From Leptospira fainei serovar Hurstbridge str. BUT 6 (GTDB taxonomy: Bacteria > Spirochaetota > Leptospiria > Leptospirales > Leptospiraceae), in NCBI RefSeq assembly GCF_000306235.2, contig NZ_AKWZ02000010.1, forward strand, positions 1,178,001 through 1,242,000: a stretch of 64,000 nt of DNA, read 5' to 3'. Positions 58,480 to 64,000 of the stretch are shown one piece after another. The stretch's first letter is position 1; every line of letters begins with the position of its first letter. Position numbers and translations under genes: made by a program. Under the pieces are notes generated by a model. The model worked only from the letters and a program-made list of their open reading frames with translations, was not told the DNA's origin and did not search any database.

Positions 58480-59004
58480 TTATTTTCCGTTTTGTTCGAT
58501 CGCTAAAATCATGCGTTGCCAATTTTCTTCCGTATAACCGGACCCTTTAAAAAGGATCTTTCTGTTTTTATCTATGACATAGCTAGTGGGAGTTCCTTGA
58601 AATCTAAGATGTTTCATACTTGTGTTTAAAGTATCGTAGAGTATTTCGGCTCGGTTGCCTACTTTTAACTTAGCCGCCGTTTCGACTGCACTATCTAGAG
58701 TATCTTCCAAAAAAACGATCCACAACACTAGCCTTATCCCTCGCTTATTCGAGGAATTCCAGTTCTCCACAAAGGATACGAGTCTGGGTACTTCTTCTTT
58801 GCAAGGGAGGCAGGTTGAGCTAGTGAAATTTACAATCAGTAATTCTCTCGGATTTAAGATCGTAAGTTCATTATAAAGTGTTTTGCGCTCTTGAGCGACA
58901 GTGTATAAAGGAATATTGGAAATCTCTTCCGAGATTACTCTTTCCGTCGCAACAAATAGGAGAAACGGAACAAAGCTGAGAAGAACCTTTATTTTCTGGC
59001 TCAT
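58480..59004 (-). CDS. TlpA-like exported thioredoxin-fold protein
   Basis: 174 residues with a signal peptide and a thioredoxin fold: NFTSSTCLPCKEEVP with the CLPC redox pair, then GTPTSYVIDKNRKILFKGSGY with the conserved cis-Pro context. It should act in the periplasm, reducing or oxidising cysteines. It is the first gene of the operon with the LPP20-like lipoprotein and ankyrin protein, whose cysteines may be its clients (inference). Confidence 0.85.
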   Translation of the reverse strand: MSQKIKVLLSFVPFLLFVATERVISEEISNIPLYTVAQERKTLYNELTILNPRELLIVNFTSSTCLPCKEEVPRLVSFVENWNSSNKRGIRLVLWIVFLEDTLDSAVETAAKLKVGNRAEILYDTLNTSMKHLRFQGTPTSYVIDKNRKILFKGSGYTEENWQRMILAIEQNGK

Positions 59005-59081
59005 ACCGGATAAAAAAATATGACCCGGCTTTCGACGTATTTCCTCCGCAAGAATCTTCGTTTTCCTACGGATTAGTCGGT

Positions 59082-59525
59082 TTAATACGTTTCTTCTTCC
59101 TCGGAAGAATACGAATAAATCAAGCTAGCTATTAAAATTAGGACGGATTGATAAAAAACCCAAAGCCAGGCGATTTGAGTGGGAACGGCTCTCGTGAGAT
59201 GCAAAATGGAAAGTATCGGAGCCACAAACGCAGCGACGGAAAATACGAATCCGGCTAAAATTCCTCCAAGGATTCCGATCGGGAGGGCGGCTCTTGCAAA
59301 AGTAATCAATAGACCGACAAAGAATACTTGAATAAGATCGGCTGCAATTGGTCCTATCCAGAATATCTCCGTAATCGGAACGAAGAAGGAGCGAAATAAG
59401 GGGTCATAATAAAATACGGAAAATAACAAAGTTCGCAACGGAACGGATATCACTTCCCAGAATCCGAAAGCAACGAAGAACCTCAGCAGAAAACGATTCC
59501 AATCTTTAGAATTACGTAGACCCAT
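59082..59525 (-). CDS. Unknown four-helix membrane protein
   Basis: 147 residues with about four hydrophobic helices and a short acidic tail (SYSSEEEETY). No family recognised. It sits alone between the TlpA-like gene and the thiolase terminator. Confidence 0.7.
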   Translation of the reverse strand: MGLRNSKDWNRFLLRFFVAFGFWEVISVPLRTLLFSVFYYDPLFRSFFVPITEIFWIGPIAADLIQVFFVGLLITFARAALPIGILGGILAGFVFSVAAFVAPILSILHLTRAVPTQIAWLWVFYQSVLILIASLIYSYSSEEEETY

Positions 59526-59549
59526 TCAATCAACCCCTTCGTTTGAAAT

Positions 59550-59576
59550 AAAAAAGCCCGGGACACCCGGGCTTTT
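59550..59576 (-). terminator. Strong terminator of the thiolase transcript
   Basis: GCCCGGG, loop ACA, CCCGGGC with A and T runs on either side; on the minus strand the hairpin is followed by TTTTTT. It stands 24 bases after the thiolase stop and is nearly symmetric, so it may act in both directions. Confidence 0.85.
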
Positions 59577-59599
59577 CCATCCTTTTTTATCGGAATTTA

Positions 59600-60865
59600 T
59601 TATTTTCCGAGGATGAACACGTAGTTGGTGGTTGCCGACCCGCCGATGTTCAACATCAGACCGTTCTTCGCACCGCCGATTTGGTAATCACCAGCAGTGT
59701 CGGTAACTTGCTTGTAAAGATCGAGCATCATTCGAACGCCGGAAGCGCCGACAGGATGTCCCGCCCCGATCAATCCGCCGGACGTATTGATCGGTTTTTT
59801 ACCGTCGAACGCAATTACACCGTCTTCGATAGCTTCGTGCTCTTTACCCGGCTGAGTAATTCCGAAAGCGGAAATTGCCGCATACTCGGAAGAAGTAAAA
59901 CAGTCGTGAGTTTCGAATACGTCGATGTCCTTAGTGTTTAAATCTGCGCGATCGTAAGCATCTTTTACTGTTTGGCGTGTCCAAGGCAAAATCCATTTTT
60001 CACCTTTCGATTCGGCGACTTTTGCTTCAAAGGTAATCGGTGCGACTCTGTGTCCCCATCCTTTGATTTTCGGATAAGCTGAAAGTTTTTTACCTTTCTT
60101 CTTCGCGAATTCTTCCGCGTAGTTTTTGTTTGCAAGAACGACTAACGCGGCTCCGTCGGTCACTTGCGAACAATCGGTGATACATAGGCGCCCGCCTACC
60201 GCCATATTGAACGCGCCGCCTCTTGCGTCGGCATGTTCACGGTTCATGAACCAAGAACGCGTCTGCGCCTTAGGATTTCTTTTTGCATTTGCATAGTTAA
60301 TCTTGGAAATTTCCGCAAGCGCTCCCATGAAACGTTTTTCTTCCAGTTTGTAACGCTCTAGAATCACATCGGCTAATTTTCCGAAAAGTTTCGGGAAAGG
60401 AAACTGAACCCCTTGAGCTTCTTTTTCATAATAAGCCGCGGTTCCTAGAAAATCTCCGCCGACCGAAGAAGATACGGTCTTCATAATTTCTAAGCCTACA
60501 ACGATTGCTACGTCATAGTCTTTGGAACGAAGTTTCGTTTGTGCCGCATCGAGAGCGACGGAACCTGAGGCGCAGGCCGCTTCATAGCGCGCGCTAGGAA
60601 CTCCGTAGAAACAGGGATCTACTTCGGTCAAGAATGCGCCCATATGGCCTTGCGTAGCATATTGTTCCGCATCGAAGTTTCCGACAAAAACGCCGATCCG
60701 GTTTTGCTTGTTGAGTTTTTTGATTTCTTCCGGGGTTAGGCCGACTTTTTCAAGTCCGTCTTGGACAGCTTCCCGAAACATAGACATAAAGGTCTTTCCT
60801 TCTTTCGTCCAGTTGCGTTGAAAGTCTGTCTGTTCCCCACCGAGTACGTAAACGGTATCCTTCAT
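59600..60865 (-). CDS. Thiolase (acetyl-CoA acyltransferase family)
   Basis: 421 residues. The nucleophile is C98 in [12 protein letters not shown]; the second-half motifs are [20 protein letters not shown] (His) and [15 protein letters not shown]. The usual Cys before the last Gly-rich loop is not at its common place, as in SCP2-type thiolases. It likely cleaves 3-oxoacyl-CoA in fatty acid oxidation. It lies 18 bases after the 3-hydroxyacyl-CoA dehydrogenase gene, forming a beta-oxidation pair. Confidence 0.9.
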   Translation of the reverse strand: MKDTVYVLGGEQTDFQRNWTKEGKTFMSMFREAVQDGLEKVGLTPEEIKKLNKQNRIGVFVGNFDAEQYATQGHMGAFLTEVDPCFYGVPSARYEAACASGSVALDAAQTKLRSKDYDVAIVVGLEIMKTVSSSVGGDFLGTAAYYEKEAQGVQFPFPKLFGKLADVILERYKLEEKRFMGALAEISKINYANAKRNPKAQTRSWFMNREHADARGGAFNMAVGGRLCITDCSQVTDGAALVVLANKNYAEEFAKKKGKKLSAYPKIKGWGHRVAPITFEAKVAESKGEKWILPWTRQTVKDAYDRADLNTKDIDVFETHDCFTSSEYAAISAFGITQPGKEHEAIEDGVIAFDGKKPINTSGGLIGAGHPVGASGVRMMLDLYKQVTDTAGDYQIGGAKNGLMLNIGGSATTNYVFILGK

Positions 60866-60883
60866 AAAATCTTTCCTCCCCGA

Positions 60884-62194
60884 TTATCCTTTAAAAAGAG
60901 AACGAGCATCTAGGATATCCTTCAATTCGTAGAAGGGTTTCCCGGCCTTTGCTTTTGCCAAAACATCCGGAACCGGAAGTTTTGCCTTGGTAATTAGACT
61001 AATGGCTTCTTTTGGTCCGCCCAAGAAATCGACAAAAGCCGAGGCTGGAGCCCAGTTGAATCCGGTGCCCATTGCCAGATCCGCCATTTCTTTAGAATCT
61101 ACGACCTCGCCTACGATGGAGAGGGAATAGCTAATATAGCGTGCAATGAAATAGCGAGCTAAGTCCGCTTCCAAGCCTTTTGCTTCTTTCACGACATTCA
61201 TAGCGCCGATATAATCGGCTTCCCCGATTCTACGATTTGCTTCCTTAATGAAAGGGATATCGAACTTAGGGACCGGTATGTAAAGATCACCCTTAATATC
61301 GTAATAAAGTTTTTCCTTTTTTCCGTCAGGAGTCTTGGTCATCTTAAAAAGACCTTGGCCGGATTTACGCCCGAGATCTCCGCGATCGATAAGCTTTTGG
61401 AAATAACCTGGAAGTTTAAACGTAGAGTGAGCGGCGTCCTTTGTCATTTCGTATAAGTTATCTACGATTGCCTTATGAACGTCTAAGCCTACGAAATCCG
61501 CAGTATCCAAAGGAGCCATTGCGCGACCGGTGTAACCGCTCATGATCGCATCTAAAAGTGCGATACCGCCTTTGTCGGAATATTCTTCCGCCTTCTGTGC
61601 GACTTCATTAATTAATTGAAACCCGATCCTGTTTCCGGCAAATGCAGGCGTATCGTTCGTATAAACGACGGCGCGCCCCAAAACCTTCTCAAGATACTCT
61701 CCCAATTTTTTGGTGACTTTCTTATCGTTTCCCTTGTGAGTAACAAGCTCGCAAAGAATCATTTTGTAAGGTGGGTTGAAGAAGTGGGTTCCGTAATAAT
61801 GTTTCTTTCCGTCTTCGTCAAAAGCGTCCGCTAAACGAGCGATCGAAAGTCCGGAAGAGACTGTGGAGACTATCGTTCCGGGTCTGCGAGCTTTTGCTAT
61901 TCTCTTATTGATCGGTTCTTTTACTTCGTAGCTTTCTGCGACTAATTCGAATACCCAGTCCGATTCAGCTACGGCTTTTTCTAAATCTTGGTCGTAAGAA
62001 CCGGGAATTAAGCGTGGACGAATTGTATCTGTTTTGACCGAAGCTACTGCTTTCTCGATTCCTTCTTTAGCTTTGTTAACGTCCCGAGCCAACATATGGA
62101 CCTTGGCCTTTCCAAAGGCGGCCACGATCGCGGCGGATCCGGCGCCCATAGTTCCATTTGCGCCGAGGACGGTTACGGTTTTGATTTCCCTCAT
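60884..62194 (-). CDS. 3-hydroxyacyl-CoA dehydrogenase
   Basis: 436 residues. NAD-binding motif [23 protein letters not shown] at the start, [13 protein letters not shown], then the catalytic [17 protein letters not shown] (His) and [16 protein letters not shown]. It oxidises 3-hydroxyacyl-CoA to 3-oxoacyl-CoA, feeding the thiolase downstream. Compared with FadB, it lacks the enoyl-CoA hydratase half, so hydration must come from another gene. Confidence 0.92.
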   Translation of the reverse strand: MREIKTVTVLGANGTMGAGSAAIVAAFGKAKVHMLARDVNKAKEGIEKAVASVKTDTIRPRLIPGSYDQDLEKAVAESDWVFELVAESYEVKEPINKRIAKARRPGTIVSTVSSGLSIARLADAFDEDGKKHYYGTHFFNPPYKMILCELVTHKGNDKKVTKKLGEYLEKVLGRAVVYTNDTPAFAGNRIGFQLINEVAQKAEEYSDKGGIALLDAIMSGYTGRAMAPLDTADFVGLDVHKAIVDNLYEMTKDAAHSTFKLPGYFQKLIDRGDLGRKSGQGLFKMTKTPDGKKEKLYYDIKGDLYIPVPKFDIPFIKEANRRIGEADYIGAMNVVKEAKGLEADLARYFIARYISYSLSIVGEVVDSKEMADLAMGTGFNWAPASAFVDFLGGPKEAISLITKAKLPVPDVLAKAKAGKPFYELKDILDARSLFKG

Positions 62195-62574
62195 GAAATT
62201 ATACCAACGTCTAGGTTATTTTAAATATAATCCCTGTTTAAAACATGCTTTCGGGAGGGAAAGGCTTTTTTCATCTAATAAATGGCTGCTTTAGGCACAG
62301 AGAGGCAGAGTTTGTAGAACGGACGTTACGTTCGAAAAAAAAATATGCTCAGTATGTAAGTTGGTTTTTCTCGTTCCAATTGAAAATGCGGATGCAGTCC
62401 GTTTGTAGGTTCGTTTTTTCTATCGCCTAAGTATTGAAAACGATCCTCTCCTGCTTCGAAAAAAACAAGACCTCCCTTTCGAGCTTGCACGGCTACGCAA
62501 TTCCACGGTATTCCGATAATCTAGATATTATGTGAATTCGAAAAAAGAATCGTGAGTGAGAAGAGGAACCCGCC
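62195..62574 (+). other. Intergenic region between divergent genes
   Basis: 380 bases between the dehydrogenase gene (minus) and the ammonium transporter gene (plus). I see short A/T-rich stretches and a small GAACGGACGTTACGTTC-type inverted repeat near 62318, but no convincing gene, riboswitch or terminator. It must hold the two divergent promoters. No sigma54 -24/-12 site was found by eye upstream of the transporter. Confidence 0.5.
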
Positions 62575-64000
62575 ATGCCGATCAATAAAAGTTTGCTGGA
62601 TATTTTATGGATTTTGGTCTGCTCCGGACTTGTCCTGATCATGCAAGGCGGTTTTTTAGTTCTCGAATCCGGCTTAACCAGGGCTAAAAACTCGATCAAT
62701 GTCGCGATAAAAAATGTTGCCGATTTTGGAGTAGCGACTCTTCTTTTTTATTCCTTCGGTTTTGGCCTGATGTTCGGGACGTCTTGGTACGGCTTTTTTG
62801 GCACGTCCCAATTTTTTCCCGAATTTCCGGAAGGAAAGGCTTGGGGGCCCACATTTTTCATCTTCCAACTAGTATTTTGCGGGACGGCCGCTACCATTGT
62901 TTCCGGCGCCGTTGCCGAACGATTAAAATTCAGTTCTTACATGCTGGCAACAGCTCTCATTTCAGGAATCATCTATCCGATCGTAAATCATTGGTGCTGG
63001 GGCGGGGGATCATTAGAAGAAAAAAACGGCTGGCTTTCCATTCTCGGGTTTCATGATTTTGCGGGATCAACGTTGGTACATAGCGTCGGAGGATGGGTTT
63101 CGCTTGCTTTACTATTAGTTGTCGGTCCGAGGATCGGACGATTTCCAAAGGACGGCAGCCCTCAGCAAGTTACGGGAAGTAATTTACCGATGGCAATGCT
63201 TGGAGGAATTCTTCTTTGGTTCGGATGGATGGGATTCAACGGAGGGAGCACTCTTTCGTTTAATGAGAATGTACCGGGAATTATTTTAAACACAGTCGTG
63301 GCTTCCGGCTTTTCCATGATGATTGCCATGCTAGCCGCCTGGCTTCTCAAAGGTTTTCCCGAAGCTACTGCACCTCTGAACGGGTCTTTGATCGGGTTGG
63401 TTGCAATTACGGCTGGAGCGGACTGTGTTACTCCCTTTCAATCGGCAGTTATCGGAACGATCGCCGGTCTTCTAATATCCCCTTCCGAATTTCTCTTAGA
63501 AAAATTGAAGATCGACGATGCCGTCGGAGCGGTTCCCGTACATTTGATCGGAGGTATTTGGGGGACTTTAGCAACCGGAATTTTTGGAAATCTTTCCATC
63601 ATGCAACACGAAACGGGACGTCTTTCCCTACTATTAATCCAGTCCTCGGGCATCCTTTTAGTGGGCGCTTTCTCGTTTGGAGTCGCATACTTGGCTTTCT
63701 GGCTCTTGAATCGGTTTTATACACTTCGAGTGGACGGTGATGAAGAGCGCATGGGGTTGAACATCTCCGAACATAAGGCTACCACGGAGCTCATCGACCT
63801 CTTTTTGGCGATGGATTACCAGAGAAAAACCGGAGATTTGGCAAAAGACGTTCCGGTAGAACCGTTTACGGAGGTAGGACAAATTGCGGAGAGATACAAT
63901 CTCGTCTTGGGTAAAGTGCGAAATACCTTGGCGGAAAATGAAAAGGCTCGGCAAGAAATTTTAGAGGCCTATGAGAGAGTGAGCTTTGAGCAGGATCGAG
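62575..64000 (+). CDS. Ammonium transporter with C-terminal signalling extension (cut by window)
   Basis: Reads from ATG at 62575 (AGAGG upstream) to the window edge without a stop, 475 codons so far. The Amt domain (about 1-395) has the usual eleven helices. The pore His pair is seen in HDFAGSTLVHSVGG and DDAVGAVPVHLIGGIWGTLATGIF, with ATAPLNGSLIGLVAITAGAD between them. After the last helix comes a soluble tail (TTELIDLFLAMDY..., then EVGQIAERYNLVLGKVRNTLAENEKARQEI), a HAMP-like helix running into a coiled coil. That suggests a downstream output domain such as a nucleotide cyclase, but it is outside the window. Confidence 0.9.
   Translation, partial: MPINKSLLDILWILVCSGLVLIMQGGFLVLESGLTRAKNSINVAIKNVADFGVATLLFYSFGFGLMFGTSWYGFFGTSQFFPEFPEGKAWGPTFFIFQLVFCGTAATIVSGAVAERLKFSSYMLATALISGIIYPIVNHWCWGGGSLEEKNGWLSILGFHDFAGSTLVHSVGGWVSLALLLVVGPRIGRFPKDGSPQQVTGSNLPMAMLGGILLWFGWMGFNGGSTLSFNENVPGIILNTVVASGFSMMIAMLAAWLLKGFPEATAPLNGSLIGLVAITAGADCVTPFQSAVIGTIAGLLISPSEFLLEKLKIDDAVGAVPVHLIGGIWGTLATGIFGNLSIMQHETGRLSLLLIQSSGILLVGAFSFGVAYLAFWLLNRFYTLRVDGDEERMGLNISEHKATTELIDLFLAMDYQRKTGDLAKDVPVEPFTEVGQIAERYNLVLGKVRNTLAENEKARQEILEAYERVSFEQDR

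Overview
The window reads as chromosomal DNA of a Leptospira species (spirochaete). The evidence is a mid-40s % G+C by eye, many lipoproteins with spirochaete-style lipoboxes, leptospira-type conserved unknowns, and housekeeping genes in the usual leptospiral arrangement of short operons on both strands. I cannot name the species; base composition would fit the intermediate (P2) group. I see no phage, insertion sequence, CRISPR array or rRNA. One tRNA (Ser, GGA) is present.

Layout. 1-4.6 kb (minus strand): a VWA-domain protein, then a likely B12 operon consisting of a cobalamin riboswitch, two unknown lipoproteins, cobS and a cobC-like phosphatase. 4.9-6.2 kb (plus): a flavin amine oxidase. 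6.3-9.9 kb (minus): a compact type IIA topoisomerase of two subunits. 10-18.3 kb (plus): lipoproteins, gltX, an RsbW-like ATPase, a DUF455 ferritin-like protein, a MotB/OmpA-like protein and an M14 peptidase. 18.3-18.7 kb: a probable minus-strand small RNA. 18.7-24.2 kb: a membrane AraC-type regulator, an aminotransferase, DUF2905, tRNA-Ser, and a GMC oxidoreductase with its small Tat-type subunit. 24.3-29.6 kb: ferredoxin, a PAS histidine kinase with response regulator, and a DUF2157/DUF4401/GDYXXLXY membrane trio.

29.7-39.4 kb (minus): isocitrate dehydrogenase, molybdenum-cofactor genes (moeA and a moaC-moaB fusion), ndk, coaD, argG, a DUF2779 nuclease-like protein and a FAS-type malonyl/acyltransferase. 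39.5-47.7 kb (plus): a Gld-like ABC export operon running into mpl, pheS and a thioesterase. 47.8-54 kb: a DUF389 membrane protein facing a plus-strand operon of an SPFH protein, a divergent NAD-kinase-like protein and a cysteine-hydrolase/kinase/dual-specificity-phosphatase protein. That last gene is split by an exact 22-bp tandem duplication. 54-59.5 kb (minus): an FAH-family hydrolase and a TlpA-like / LPP20-like lipoprotein / ankyrin operon. 59.6-62.2 kb (minus): thiolase plus 3-hydroxyacyl-CoA dehydrogenase. 62.6 kb to the edge (plus): an ammonium transporter with a C-terminal extension, cut by the window.

The two most promising things for new biology are the riboswitch-controlled lipoprotein pair (candidate B12 capture proteins) and the SPFH/NADK-like/hydrolase-kinase-phosphatase operon (a possible signalling or conflict system whose key gene carries a potentially reversible frameshifting duplication).
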